Assembly (NCBI GenBank): GCA_900547785.1
Contig: URIB01000004.1
Coordinates: 1 to 64,000 of the forward strand
Length of the DNA: 64,000 nucleotides
Direction: 5' to 3'
DNA from: an uncultured Dialister sp.
Lineage (GTDB): Bacteria; Bacillota; Negativicutes; Veillonellales; Dialisteraceae
The notes beneath the pieces are model-generated. The model saw nothing but the letters and a program-made list of their open reading frames with translations, had not been told where the DNA came from and searched no databases. Position numbers and translations under genes: made by a program. Position 1 is the first letter of the stretch; every line of letters begins with the position of its first letter. Shown piece after piece: positions 15,820 to 25,078 of the stretch.

Positions 15820-17706
15820 TTATGCGAGCGATTTTGATTGGGCAAGCATCTTTTTCTTTAGTGCCAGATAGGAATCCGTGTAGTAAGGCTGGATTTGGGA
15901 TTCCCGCAAATCATTTCCGAAAGCTCGCCTGCTGACAGCCAAAAGCGGGGGAGATTGAATCCGCTTGGCGACAGCAAATCCTGAAAAGAGAGTCCACCAT
16001 TTTTCCAGATCGGTGATAAAGTCTGCCGGCGTTTTAAAAATGGTATTGACATCGACTTTTGTGCCGATTTTTTCTTCCAGACAGGATTGGCTGTACCAGA
16101 GAAGAATTTCTTCCGGCGTGACCCGGTTCCATGGCTCTATGAAAGCACGGAAAAGAAAATCATGGTATTCATAATAAAAAGGATCGCCTCGGCCTTTATT
16201 GATATTCTGATTTTCCGACAGCTCGGCACTGGGCTTGATTGTGAAAATCTCGCGGGGGATCATTTCTTGTCCGTAAAAATCATTTAAGGAGTTTCCCAAT
16301 TCATATATCTGGTGCTTCCATAAATCGGCGGTAGCGGCGAGTGCTCCGGCGAGATCTCCATAGAGCGTCCCGTAGCCGACAGACAATTCTGTTTTGTTGG
16401 CGTTACAAGTGAATATGCCGCCAAAGGCTGCCGAAAGAGCGGATAATATACGGGAGCTCCGGTCACGGGCCTGCATATTTTCTTTCATGAAATCGGAAAT
16501 ATGCAACGTTTTTTCGTCTGTGGGAGAAATAATTTTTAATCCGTCAAGAGAAGCGACAGACGTTTCTATGGATTGAGTGATGGGAATTTTCGTAAAAAAA
16601 GTTTCCAAATTAGAAGCGACCTGCCGGGCCAATTTTTTTGTGGTTTCCGAATTAAATATAGTGGGGGTATTGACAAGCAGAAGATTTTCCTTCGGAAGAA
16701 CTGAACGGTAAAGAGCGGCATTGACAGCGGAGTCTATACCGCCGGAAATCCCGATCACGACCTTTTCCATACCGATGGAAGTTAAAAAATTTTTGATGCC
16801 GTAACGCAAGCCGGAAAGGAGCAAGTCTTCATGAAAAGAAACGGATCGTTCTGGAGGAACGATTTTTTTTGTTAGGGGATCAAAAAGAAATGTACTTCGC
16901 TTTTCCTGATAAGGAGAGGCTTCAAATAATAAATGTCCGTCTATGTCATAAGCGGCGGACATACCGTCATAGACGTAGCAGTTTTTTCCATTGTTTTCAA
17001 ACCCGCGGCGATTGATATACAGCAGAGGGCGGTGAAGTTCTGATAGTGATTTTTCAAACAGACGGTGCCGCTTTTTGTTTTTCTCCAAAGCAAAAGGAGA
17101 GGCGGAAATATTGACCAGGAGATCGGCATTGTTTTTCGTTACAACCGACATGGGCGAAAGAGGGGCATTTTCATCCCAACTGTCCTCACACAATAAGATA
17201 CCGACATTAACGGTTTCTCCATTGATGGGAAGCGGAATAGGGCGCAGCAGGTCATTGATGGAAGCAGACTCTTCTCTTGCCGCTTCAAGAAGATCCGTAA
17301 AATACCGGAATTCATCAAATTGCCGGTAATGGGGTAACAGGGTTTTGATGATATATGGGCATTGACCGTGGAGAAATACCCCGTCAGAAGCTACGAATGC
17401 GGCATTATATTTTCTGGGGCGCCCATCCCTGTTTTTCTTATCTCCGTCTATGGCTATATTTCCAAAAATAATCGTTATGTGTTGAGAAGCTTCCGCTATT
17501 TTTTTTCCGTAGTTTTCACATTCCCGTAAAAAAGCGGGTTGCTCCCATAAGTCACCAATCATGTAACCGGAAAGGCATAATTCGGGAAAGATAAGAAGAT
17601 CGATATGATTTTCTTTTGCAATTTTTATTTCTTCAAGAATATGAGCAAAGTTAGCACGTATATTTCCCGGTAAAACGGCAAGTTGTGATGTTTGAATGCG
17701 AATCAT
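15820..17706 (-). CDS. nadE: Glutamine-dependent NAD+ synthetase
   Basis: A 628-residue two-domain enzyme that amidates nicotinic acid adenine dinucleotide to NAD+, with ammonia from glutamine. The N-terminal nitrilase-type amidase has the triad E42 (FPELCLSGY), K121 (IIKTLLP) and C173 (LLCEDSWDE). The C-terminal synthetase has the ATP-binding loop SGGIDS at 321-326. Length is normal for the fused form. It stands alone; AAGGAG lies 12 bases before the ATG. The gene is at the end of the minus-strand block and is divergent from the radical SAM gene. Confidence 0.93.
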   Translation of the reverse strand: MIRIQTSQLAVLPGNIRANFAHILEEIKIAKENHIDLLIFPELCLSGYMIGDLWEQPAFLRECENYGKKIAEASQHITIIFGNIAIDGDKKNRDGRPRKYNAAFVASDGVFLHGQCPYIIKTLLPHYRQFDEFRYFTDLLEAAREESASINDLLRPIPLPINGETVNVGILLCEDSWDENAPLSPMSVVTKNNADLLVNISASPFALEKNKKRHRLFEKSLSELHRPLLYINRRGFENNGKNCYVYDGMSAAYDIDGHLLFEASPYQEKRSTFLFDPLTKKIVPPERSVSFHEDLLLSGLRYGIKNFLTSIGMEKVVIGISGGIDSAVNAALYRSVLPKENLLLVNTPTIFNSETTKKLARQVASNLETFFTKIPITQSIETSVASLDGLKIISPTDEKTLHISDFMKENMQARDRSSRILSALSAAFGGIFTCNANKTELSVGYGTLYGDLAGALAATADLWKHQIYELGNSLNDFYGQEMIPREIFTIKPSAELSENQNINKGRGDPFYYEYHDFLFRAFIEPWNRVTPEEILLWYSQSCLEEKIGTKVDVNTIFKTPADFITDLEKWWTLFSGFAVAKRIQSPPLLAVSRRAFGNDLRESQIQPYYTDSYLALKKKMLAQSKSLA

Positions 17707-17811
17707 GACGATGGGATTCTCCTTTATTTACTTCTTACATTGTACAAGAGCATTTCTTTTGTGTAAATCAGAGAGTCTTTGTTATATAATAAAAAACAAA
17801 AGGAAATTTTT

Positions 17812-18759
17812 ATGGAGCTGTATAGAACATATTCAGATTATTTGAAAACCAAATATGGAGAAAAAGTATATAAAATTCCGATAGCGGTTCCGGTGACTTG
17901 TCCGAACAGAGACGGCCGTCTGGGAACCGGCGGCTGCATCTTTTGCGGGTCTATCGGAGCGGATTATGAAACTGATAGACCGGGGCTTGGTATTTCCGAA
18001 CAAATTGAGAGCAGCATCTCTCATATGGGGAAAAAATATAAAGCAAAAAAGTTTATTGCGTATTTTTTAAATTTTACAGCGACCTATGCACCGCTTGAGA
18101 ATTTTTGCCGGTGGATGGAGGAAGCGGCCGGTCATCCCGATATTGCAGGACTTTCCATTTCTACACGGCCGGACTGTATTCATGAGAAATATTTGGACAT
18201 TCTTGAAGGAATACGGGAAAAATATGGAACGGACATCACCATTGAACTGGGACTCCAGAGTGTGAATCCCCATACACTCATAAAAATAGGCCGCGGGCAT
18301 ACAGCGGCGGAATTTGTAGATGCAGCTATCCGGATAGGAAAGTACCAGTTCGGATTATGTGCGCATATGATTGCCGATCTGCCGTGGGATGATAGAATTG
18401 ATGTGGAAGAAATGGCGAAACTGGTGTCCGCTCTTCCTGTGACGGAAATAAAAATTCATTCTCTTTATGTTGTGAAAGATACGATTTTGGCAAATTTGTA
18501 TAAAAAAGGACAGGTGCAGTTGCTGCCGCAGCAGGAATATGCGGAACGGGTGGTTCTCATTTTATCCCGGATAAGACCGGATATAGCGGTACAGCGCATT
18601 GTGGGTCGGGCATCGGACAATACGGTTTCTATTCATGAAGGACGTCCCTGGTGGGAAGTGAAAGAATACATTGAAAAAATGATGAAGAAAAGAGATATAG
18701 TGCAAGGATCGGCTTGTGATTATTTAGACGGAGCGGCGGTCCGGCAGTTTGTAGAATAA
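17812..18759 (+). CDS. TIGR01212-family (YhcC-like) radical SAM protein
   Basis: A 315-residue radical SAM enzyme. The iron-sulfur cysteines are C30, C42 and C45 in the spaced pattern CX11CX2C with GGCIFCGS, the form typical of the YhcC group rather than CX3CX2C. The middle part has the TIM-barrel strands seen in this family (LSISTRPDCI, ELGLQSVNPHTL). Its reaction is not established. The ATG at 17812 follows AAAAGGA; a longer frame from 17779 begins inside the promoter (TATAAT at 17785-17790). It is the first gene of the phoH-era run. Confidence 0.85.
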   Translation: MELYRTYSDYLKTKYGEKVYKIPIAVPVTCPNRDGRLGTGGCIFCGSIGADYETDRPGLGISEQIESSISHMGKKYKAKKFIAYFLNFTATYAPLENFCRWMEEAAGHPDIAGLSISTRPDCIHEKYLDILEGIREKYGTDITIELGLQSVNPHTLIKIGRGHTAAEFVDAAIRIGKYQFGLCAHMIADLPWDDRIDVEEMAKLVSALPVTEIKIHSLYVVKDTILANLYKKGQVQLLPQQEYAERVVLILSRIRPDIAVQRIVGRASDNTVSIHEGRPWWEVKEYIEKMMKKRDIVQGSACDYLDGAAVRQFVE

Positions 18760-18775
18760 GAATGATTAAGGAAGG

Positions 18776-19783
18776 GTGACGGTTATTAAAGAGCAAATCA
18801 AAAAAGAAGTGGTGATTCATGATCTGAAAAGTGCCGCTCATATGTTTGAAAGGGACGGCGCATGGATTCACCTTATCGAAGAGCATTACAAGACGGAGAT
18901 TTTCGGTCGAGGAAATATGCTCCAGATCATCGGCGCTCCGGATGACGTAGAAAAAAGCATGACCGTTATTAATCAAATGCTTCATATGGTCAAGCAGCGG
19001 ATACGCATTTCAGATCGACAGGTCCGCATGATTATCGAATTTCTTGATGAAGGCAAATTCCATGTTTTGAGGGAAATGGAAGAAGATATTGTCAATATGA
19101 CCAAGAACGGAGAATGTATCCGTCCGAGAACGTTAGGACAAAAGATATATCTTGACGCCATAAGGAGTCATTCCGTTACATTCGGCATAGGACCGGCAGG
19201 AACGGGGAAAACCTATCTGGCGGTGGCATTGGCAGCCTTTTATTTGAGAAATCATGATGTGCAGAAAATTATTTTGGTCAGACCTGCGGTGGAAGCCGGA
19301 GAAAAGTTGGGCTTTTTGCCGGGGGATTTGCAGGAAAAGGTGAATCCGTACCTGCGGCCGCTTTTTGATGGGCTTCTTGATATGTTCGGACCGGAAGAGT
19401 TTTTGAAATTGCAGCAAAAAGGACAAATCGAAGTGGCGCCGCTTGCTTATATGAGAGGTAGGACGTTGGAAAAGGCATTTGTCATTCTCGATGAAGCACA
19501 AAATACAACGGTTGAGCAGTTGAAAATGTTTCTGACCCGGTTGGGGTTCCGGTCAAAAATGGTAGTTAATGGAGATACGACGCAAATTGATTTGCCGGAG
19601 CATATAAAAAGCGGATTGGTAGATGCACAGAGAGTGCTTCACCATATTCCGGATATTTCTTTTGTGAAATTTACGGAAAATGATGTGGTGCGCCATGATT
19701 TGGTGGCGGCCATTATCCGTGCGTATGAACAAGATGCAAAAAGAAAACACCGTGGGGAGGGAAATGATGGACATCACGATTAA
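18776..19783 (+). CDS. phoH: PhoH-family ATPase
   Basis: A 335-residue protein with an N-terminal KH-like region and a PhoH ATPase domain: Walker A GPAGTGKT (139-146), the family motif RPAVEAGEKLGFLPGD and Walker B VILDEAQ (236-242). It is a probable RNA-associated ATPase; its location next to ybeY is a widely conserved pairing in RNA metabolism. The GTG at 18776 directly abuts the Shine-Dalgarno-like AAGGAAGG (18768-18775), leaving no spacer, whereas an in-frame ATT at 18785 is nine bases away. The true start may be that ATT, which would shorten the protein by three residues. Confidence 0.9.
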   Translation: MTVIKEQIKKEVVIHDLKSAAHMFERDGAWIHLIEEHYKTEIFGRGNMLQIIGAPDDVEKSMTVINQMLHMVKQRIRISDRQVRMIIEFLDEGKFHVLREMEEDIVNMTKNGECIRPRTLGQKIYLDAIRSHSVTFGIGPAGTGKTYLAVALAAFYLRNHDVQKIILVRPAVEAGEKLGFLPGDLQEKVNPYLRPLFDGLLDMFGPEEFLKLQQKGQIEVAPLAYMRGRTLEKAFVILDEAQNTTVEQLKMFLTRLGFRSKMVVNGDTTQIDLPEHIKSGLVDAQRVLHHIPDISFVKFTENDVVRHDLVAAIIRAYEQDAKRKHRGEGNDGHHD

Positions 19784-20249
19784 TTACAGCGATATGAAAT
19801 TTTACAGCGAAGAATTGGAAATGTTGCTGATGACCGTCTTGAAAAAAGGGGCGGAATTTCAAAAAGTGGCGGCAGATGCGGAAATCAGTGTCCTCATTTG
19901 CGATGCGGATACGATTCATGATTTAAATAAGACTTACCGGCATGTAGACGCTCCGACAGATGTGCTTTCATTTGCGTTAAATGAGGGGGAAGAAGATATC
20001 CCTGAAGAAGAGAAAACATTGGGAGATATCATTATTAATCTTGACAGAGCGGAAGAACAGGCGGAAGAGTTCGGACACAGCAAGGAAAGAGAAACGGCCT
20101 ATCTTGCGATTCACGGTTTTTTGCATATTCTCGGCTATGATCACTATGAAGAAACAGACAAGAAAAAAATGCGTACTGCGGAAGAAGAAATTTTAAGCGC
20201 TTGCGGATTGGAACGGATTCTTACAGAAGGAAAGAGGGAAAATGGATAA
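19767..20249 (+). CDS. ybeY: Endoribonuclease YbeY (16S rRNA 3'-end maturation)
   Basis: A 160-residue metal-dependent endoribonuclease acting in ribosome quality control and 16S rRNA processing. The zinc motif is H116, H120, H126 in HGFLHILGYDH. The upstream part contains the DAPTDVLSFAL segment characteristic of the family. Two ATG codons stand side by side (19764, 19767); the second has better spacing from GGAGG. It overlaps the end of phoH, supporting coupled translation. Confidence 0.95.
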   Translation: MDITINYSDMKFYSEELEMLLMTVLKKGAEFQKVAADAEISVLICDADTIHDLNKTYRHVDAPTDVLSFALNEGEEDIPEEEKTLGDIIINLDRAEEQAEEFGHSKERETAYLAIHGFLHILGYDHYEETDKKKMRTAEEEILSACGLERILTEGKRENG

Positions 20250-20643
20250 GGGAAAAATAGAAGAATTAGTTTTTTCTGCCATACAGGCCCGACGAAATGC
20301 GTATATGCCTTACTCAAACTATGGTGTCGGAGCGGCCGTTCTGGCAGAAAACGGAGATATTTATCGCGGATGCAATGTAGAAAATGCATCTTATCCGGCG
20401 GGGATGTGTGCAGAGAGAAATGCGATTGGAGCGGCTGTAGCTATGGGAGCAGGTAAATTGGAAGCACTGGCTGTAGCGGGGAGCACGGAGCATTTTACAA
20501 TGCCTTGCGGAATTTGCCGGCAGGTGATTTTCGAATTTCATATACCGCTGATTGTTGTAGCGAGAACGGCCGGTGATTATAAGATATTTGACGGGAAAGA
20601 TTTATTGCCCTATGCATTTTCAGAAAGTGATGTTAAGAAATGA
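20242..20643 (+). CDS. cdd: Cytidine deaminase
   Basis: A 133-residue homotetrameric-type enzyme that converts cytidine and deoxycytidine to uridine for pyrimidine salvage. Zinc ligands and catalytic glutamate are C56, E58, C89 and C92 (CAERN and PCGIC). FCNVENASYPAG-type substrate-binding motif is at 44-55. It overlaps ybeY by 8 bases and era by 4 bases. Confidence 0.96.
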   Translation: MDKGKIEELVFSAIQARRNAYMPYSNYGVGAAVLAENGDIYRGCNVENASYPAGMCAERNAIGAAVAMGAGKLEALAVAGSTEHFTMPCGICRQVIFEFHIPLIVVARTAGDYKIFDGKDLLPYAFSESDVKK

Positions 20644-21560
20644 ATCAAGGGACAGCAATGACTGAAGAAAAATTTCATTCCGGATTTGTAGCTCTGGTGG
20701 GACGGCCGAATGTAGGGAAATCGACTTTAATGAATGCCGTTTTAGGAGAAAAGATCTCTATTGTATCTGCCCATGCCCAGACGACAAGAAATAAAATTAC
20801 CGGAGTGTGGAACGGGAATCACTCACAGGTCGTCTTTTTAGATACACCGGGCATGCATAAACCGCAAAGCAAGCTGGGACAAGTGATCCGGCAGAGTACG
20901 GTGGATGCTCTTGATGAGGTGGATCTGATTGTATTTATTTGTGCTTGTGATGATCCTCTCGGTGCGGGGGACAGATATATTTTAAGTTTGCTGGAAGAGA
21001 AAAAAGTTCCGGTGATCCTTGTTTTAAGTAAAATTGACTTGATAAAAAAAGAAGTTCTCTTAAAAAAGATTGCCCAATACAGTCCCATTTATGCTTTTTC
21101 CGAGATTATACCGCTTTCGGCGCAAAGCGGGGAAAATGTGGAAGAGTTTACGAAAGTCCTTGAAAAATATTTGCCTGAAGGGCCGAAATATTTTCCGGAT
21201 GACATGGTGACAGACCAGCCGGAGAGGAATATTGTACAGGAAATAGTCAGGGAAAAATTGCTTTTACGGACGAAAGAGGAAGTTCCGCATGCGATTGGCG
21301 TGTTTACGGAAGAATTTACGGAACGAGAGAACGGTAAAGTTTATATCCGCTGTACCATTTATGTGGAACGGGATTCCCAAAAAAGAATTATCATCGGTAA
21401 AAAAGGGATACTTTTAAAAGAAGCGGGAAAAGAAGCCCGTGAAGAAATCCAAAATATTATCGGTGCTCCGGTATTTCTTGACTTATGGGTCAAGGTAAAT
21501 AAAGATTGGAAAAATAAAGATTATATTCTGCGGGAGCTTGGATATAAAGAACATAAGTAA
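20640..21560 (+). CDS. era: GTPase Era
   Basis: A 306-residue GTPase that binds 16S rRNA during 30S assembly. G1 is GRPNVGKST (21-29), G3 DTPG (68-71), G4 SKID (130-133); a KH domain with the RIIIGKKG loop follows near residue 257. Start at 20640 overlaps cdd as ATGA; a second ATG at 20658 (residue 7) is also possible. It belongs to the phoH-ybeY-cdd-era cluster common in Firmicutes. Confidence 0.96.
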   Translation: MNQGTAMTEEKFHSGFVALVGRPNVGKSTLMNAVLGEKISIVSAHAQTTRNKITGVWNGNHSQVVFLDTPGMHKPQSKLGQVIRQSTVDALDEVDLIVFICACDDPLGAGDRYILSLLEEKKVPVILVLSKIDLIKKEVLLKKIAQYSPIYAFSEIIPLSAQSGENVEEFTKVLEKYLPEGPKYFPDDMVTDQPERNIVQEIVREKLLLRTKEEVPHAIGVFTEEFTERENGKVYIRCTIYVERDSQKRIIIGKKGILLKEAGKEAREEIQNIIGAPVFLDLWVKVNKDWKNKDYILRELGYKEHK

Positions 21561-21585
21561 GAAGTTTGACAGGGAGGAATGACTT

Positions 21586-22932
21586 ATTCATATTCATTGG
21601 GAATGGCTCATCATTTGGTGCGCAGCGGCTTTTTTTGCGGCACTGGTGAATTATATGTGTACGGTCATCAATTTTTCATTTGCAAGAATGCGGAAAAAAT
21701 ATATAGAAAATAATGATGAGCTGGATACGGAACTGGTCAAAAAAGTAGAACCTTTCTACAAAAAAACGTCGGAAGTGATTGCAGGGACACAAATCGGTTC
21801 TGTTTTGTGCTGCAGTTTATTTGCCGTTTCTTTGTACCGCATAATGACTGAAATGATTGTTTTGGCAAGACTGAGCCGGATGATGATTTCTGACGCTTTA
21901 CTGTATGGAACGGTCGCATTTATCAGCTTGACCCTTCTTTTATTATTTTGGATATTTACCATATTGCTGCCCGCCTCCATTTCTCTTGTGCGGCCGCTTC
22001 CCATGCTGGTGTCCCATATATGGTTTTTAAAAATTCCGGATATGCTTTTTAAGCCGTTTATCCGTATGGGATTATATGCAGTCAAAAAAATACTGGATAT
22101 GAAACAACTGCCTTTTCGTGATGAGGTCAATTTTACATATACAGAAGATGAAATCCGGTGCATTGTAGAAGAAAGTCATCGGGGAGGCCGTCTTACCGCT
22201 CTTGAAAATACGCTCATCAAAAACTCTTTTGATTTCTTTGATTTGGATGCCAAGGATGTAATGATTCCCCGAAATAAAATGGTCGTGCTCGACTTTGATG
22301 ACGATATGGATGAAATGCGCCGTATGATTTCAAAAGCCCGGCACACTTGCTATCCGGTTTGCCTGGAAGATAAAGATCACATGCTCGGATTTATTCATGT
22401 GAAAGATTTTTTAGAAAGTCTTTTGCGCGGGGAGTACAGTATCAAGCGGATTATGAGAGAGATTCTTACCGTTCCCGAAGTCATGCCGGCGGCGGCGTTG
22501 CTGAAGTTGATGAAAAACCGGAGAATTTATCTGGCGGTAGTGGTTGATGAGTACGGAAGCACGTCGGGACTTGTGACATTGGAAGATTTGACAGAAGAAT
22601 TGGTGGGAGCATTGCCGCAGAATGAAGATCCGGCGCCGATGGAAATTCTTGCCATCCATGATTCTTTATATGAATTTGACGGTACGGTTATTCTTGAAGA
22701 TGTATTTGAAAAATTGGATATTGATATGGTGGAGGAAGAAAGAAATAATACGATCGGCGGATTTGTTTTTTCTCATCTGGAACGGATTCCCAAGGTAGGA
22801 GATCATATTGTGTTTGGAGACTGGTGTTTTACGGTACTCCGCATGGATGGCTTCCGTGTCGTCCGTGTCAGGGCGGAACATTCTCAAAGGCGGGAAAATC
22901 ATGGAAATGAAATATCCGGTGACGAATTATAA
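21586..22932 (+). CDS. CNNM/CorC-family membrane protein with CBS domains
   Basis: About 448 residues. Order: DUF21 membrane domain (about three or four helices), two CBS domains (around residues 220-335; VVVDEYGSTSGLVTLEDL) and a CorC/HlyC C-terminal domain. The family is linked to Mg/Co transport or metal resistance. The first ATG/GTG/TTG in frame is GTG at 21646, inside the first membrane helix and without a ribosome site. An ATT at 21586 lies 8 bases after GGGAGG, and an in-frame stop at 21580-21582 sets the upstream limit; starting there restores WLIIWCAAAFFAALV as the first helix. I take ATT as the start with moderate confidence. Confidence 0.8.
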   Translation: MHIHWEWLIIWCAAAFFAALVNYMCTVINFSFARMRKKYIENNDELDTELVKKVEPFYKKTSEVIAGTQIGSVLCCSLFAVSLYRIMTEMIVLARLSRMMISDALLYGTVAFISLTLLLLFWIFTILLPASISLVRPLPMLVSHIWFLKIPDMLFKPFIRMGLYAVKKILDMKQLPFRDEVNFTYTEDEIRCIVEESHRGGRLTALENTLIKNSFDFFDLDAKDVMIPRNKMVVLDFDDDMDEMRRMISKARHTCYPVCLEDKDHMLGFIHVKDFLESLLRGEYSIKRIMREILTVPEVMPAAALLKLMKNRRIYLAVVVDEYGSTSGLVTLEDLTEELVGALPQNEDPAPMEILAIHDSLYEFDGTVILEDVFEKLDIDMVEEERNNTIGGFVFSHLERIPKVGDHIVFGDWCFTVLRMDGFRVVRVRAEHSQRRENHGNEISGDEL

Positions 22933-23554
22933 GGGAATCCTTTTACGAACTTATAAAAGTGGTGTGCAGGGGAAAGCGGCAGATATATTTACGTCTGATG
23001 CAGGGCGCATATTGGTATATATACCGAAGAATGTCATTTTGAAATGCGGTGCCGGCGGAACGATTCCTCTTAGCGTTCTTCAATTTACGGTAACAGGTAC
23101 AGCCGATCATCCGGTGATGGTGCAATATGAAAGCCGGAAGATTTTGGATATGATGGCTCTTTCGTATGAAGATATGCAATATTGGTACTATGTGATTGAA
23201 CTGGCGGAAGAATTATTTCCTCCTCAGCAAGAAAATTTTGAGGCTTACGAAATTTTAAAATACGGACTTAGGGAAGCTGAAGAACGAAACAAGATGATGA
23301 CAGCTTTTATTATAGCAGTCAAACTTTTGCTGAAAGCAGGATTTGACCCGGCGGAAACATCTGTCATGAAAGAATTGGAACTGTCGGTACCGGCGCAAGA
23401 GTTTTTAAAAAAGTGTTCGTTCTATCATTGGGGAAACGGATTCCATGAAGCGGTTAAAAATAAAATATTTAAAGAGGCCGCTGCCTATGTCGATCACTTC
23501 ATCTTGCAATATTGTGATTTGGAATTAAAGACAAAAGGCATTTTTTCAAAGTAA
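22901..23554 (+). CDS. recO: RecO-like DNA repair protein
   Basis: A 217-residue protein in the place where recO normally follows era in Firmicutes. The N-terminal 80 residues have an OB-fold pattern beginning GILLRTYKSGVQGKAADIFTS, as RecO does, and the C-terminal part is helical. Overall similarity by eye is weak. No zinc-binding cysteine cluster is seen, which also occurs in other RecO proteins. RecO loads RecA with RecR in recombinational repair. The call rests as much on location as on sequence. ATG at 22901 (with GGCGGG upstream) overlaps the CorC gene by 32 bases. Confidence 0.6.
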   Translation: MEMKYPVTNYKGILLRTYKSGVQGKAADIFTSDAGRILVYIPKNVILKCGAGGTIPLSVLQFTVTGTADHPVMVQYESRKILDMMALSYEDMQYWYYVIELAEELFPPQQENFEAYEILKYGLREAEERNKMMTAFIIAVKLLLKAGFDPAETSVMKELELSVPAQEFLKKCSFYHWGNGFHEAVKNKIFKEAAAYVDHFILQYCDLELKTKGIFSK

Positions 23555-23563
23555 AAGAGCAAT

Positions 23564-23598
23564 AAAAAAGCATTGGGGAAAACCTCAATGCTTTTTTA
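23564..23598. terminator. Bidirectional terminator between recO and sstT
   Basis: AAAAAAGCATTGGGG pairs with CCTCAATGCTTTTTT around a short loop, with A and T runs on both sides, so it can end both convergent transcripts. Confidence 0.88.
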
Positions 23599-23608
23599 TT
23601 TTGTGATT

Positions 23609-24862
23609 TTAATTATGCGGAACCATGTCTTCCGATTTCAGCGTCCCGAGCTTACGGCGTTCAGCAAATTCGGCGGTGGCGGTAAAAAGCACATCACTGG
23701 AACTGTTGAGTGCCGTTTCGCAGGCATCTTCTAAAACGCTGATAATAAATCCGACGCCGACAACTTGCATGGCAATATCATTATTGATGCCGAAAGAAGC
23801 ACAAGCGACCGGAATCAGAAGCAAAGATCCGCCGGCAACGCCGGACGCACCGCAGGCACCTACTGTGGAAATCAGGCACAGAAGAAGTGCAGTAGGAAGA
23901 TCAACAACAATACCGAGCGTATTGGCAGCAGCCAGAGCGAGGACGGAGATTGTTATGGAGGCGCCCGCCATATTGATTGTCGCACCCAGCGGAATCGAAA
24001 TGGTAAAGGTATCGGGATTTAATCCTAAGCGCTTACAAAGTGTCAGATTGACAGGAATATTAGCAGCGGAACTTCTTGTGAAGAATGCATAGACACCGCT
24101 TTCACGGATTGTGGTCCAAACAAGCGGATACGGGTTTTTGCCCACTTTGAGGAATACAATTAACGGATTCATCACAAGAGCGACCAGGAAATAAGAACCG
24201 ATAAGAACGCCCAAAAGTTTTATATAACTCAGAAGTGCTTCCACGCCGGCAGTTCCTACTGAATCGGCAACAAGTCCCATAATACCGAGCGGAGCAAAAT
24301 GGATAACCCATGTAACAACTTTCGTAATGGATTGGGCAATATCATTCAGAGCGCCTTTTGTTGTGCCGCCGGCATAGCTTTTCAAAGCAAGTCCGAGAAT
24401 GATCGCCCAGGTAAGAATGCCTATGTAGTTGGCATGTAAGAGTGCATTTACCGGATTGTCCACAACGGAAAGAATGACATTGTGAAGTACTTCAACGATG
24501 CCGGAAGGCGGTGCAAGTTGAGCATCTTCCGCCACTTGGAGATGGAGCATGGTGGGAAATAAGAAAGACATGGTCACTCCGACCAGGGAGGCGAAAAATG
24601 TACCGATCACATATAATATGATGACAGGTTTCATATTGTCATTGGTGCCTTCTTTTTTCTGTGCCATGGCATTCATGACCAAGAAGAATACAAGAACCGG
24701 TGCCACACCTTTCAAAGCTTTAACAAATAAATCACCGAAAATTTTTACGGCGGGAATGGCAGGTGGTGCGAAAACAGCAATCAGGATACCGATGACAAGG
24801 CCTACGGCAATTTGCTTAATAAGCGCAACACTTGAAAGAATGTTTTTGATTTGAGTAAACAA
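23609..24862 (-). CDS. sstT: Serine/threonine:Na+ symporter SstT
   Basis: A 417-residue DAACS-family transporter with eight membrane helices and two re-entrant loops. Family motifs include the serine-rich FFTRSSAANIPVNLTLCKRL and the NMAGASITISVLALA helix near residue 300, the pattern of SstT rather than of glutamate carriers. It brings in serine and threonine with sodium. The start is TTG at 24862 behind a GGGGG-type ribosome site. It is a single-gene unit with its own promoter. Confidence 0.9.
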   Translation of the reverse strand: MFTQIKNILSSVALIKQIAVGLVIGILIAVFAPPAIPAVKIFGDLFVKALKGVAPVLVFFLVMNAMAQKKEGTNDNMKPVIILYVIGTFFASLVGVTMSFLFPTMLHLQVAEDAQLAPPSGIVEVLHNVILSVVDNPVNALLHANYIGILTWAIILGLALKSYAGGTTKGALNDIAQSITKVVTWVIHFAPLGIMGLVADSVGTAGVEALLSYIKLLGVLIGSYFLVALVMNPLIVFLKVGKNPYPLVWTTIRESGVYAFFTRSSAANIPVNLTLCKRLGLNPDTFTISIPLGATINMAGASITISVLALAAANTLGIVVDLPTALLLCLISTVGACGASGVAGGSLLLIPVACASFGINNDIAMQVVGVGFIISVLEDACETALNSSSDVLFTATAEFAERRKLGTLKSEDMVPHN

Positions 24863-24897
24863 ATGAATGCCCCCTTTTTCACTAATAATATTTTTTA

Positions 24898-24926
24898 AGT
24901 ATACATTGGGGTTTTAAATGATTCAA
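24898..24926 (-). promoter_or_regulatory. Promoter of sstT
   Basis: On the minus strand: TTGAAT (24926-24921), 17 bases, TATACT (24903-24898). Confidence 0.75.
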
Positions 24927-25078
24927 GATTATAAAAGCAAGTATGCATAATTGATAAGCAGATAAGGTGGAGCTATGCATTTTTTCTATTTATGGATTTG
25001 AGCAGGAGGATATGGAAACGAATCCATAAATGAGCTGCATATGGTAAAATAAAAATATATTGTTTATAGGGAGGAAGC

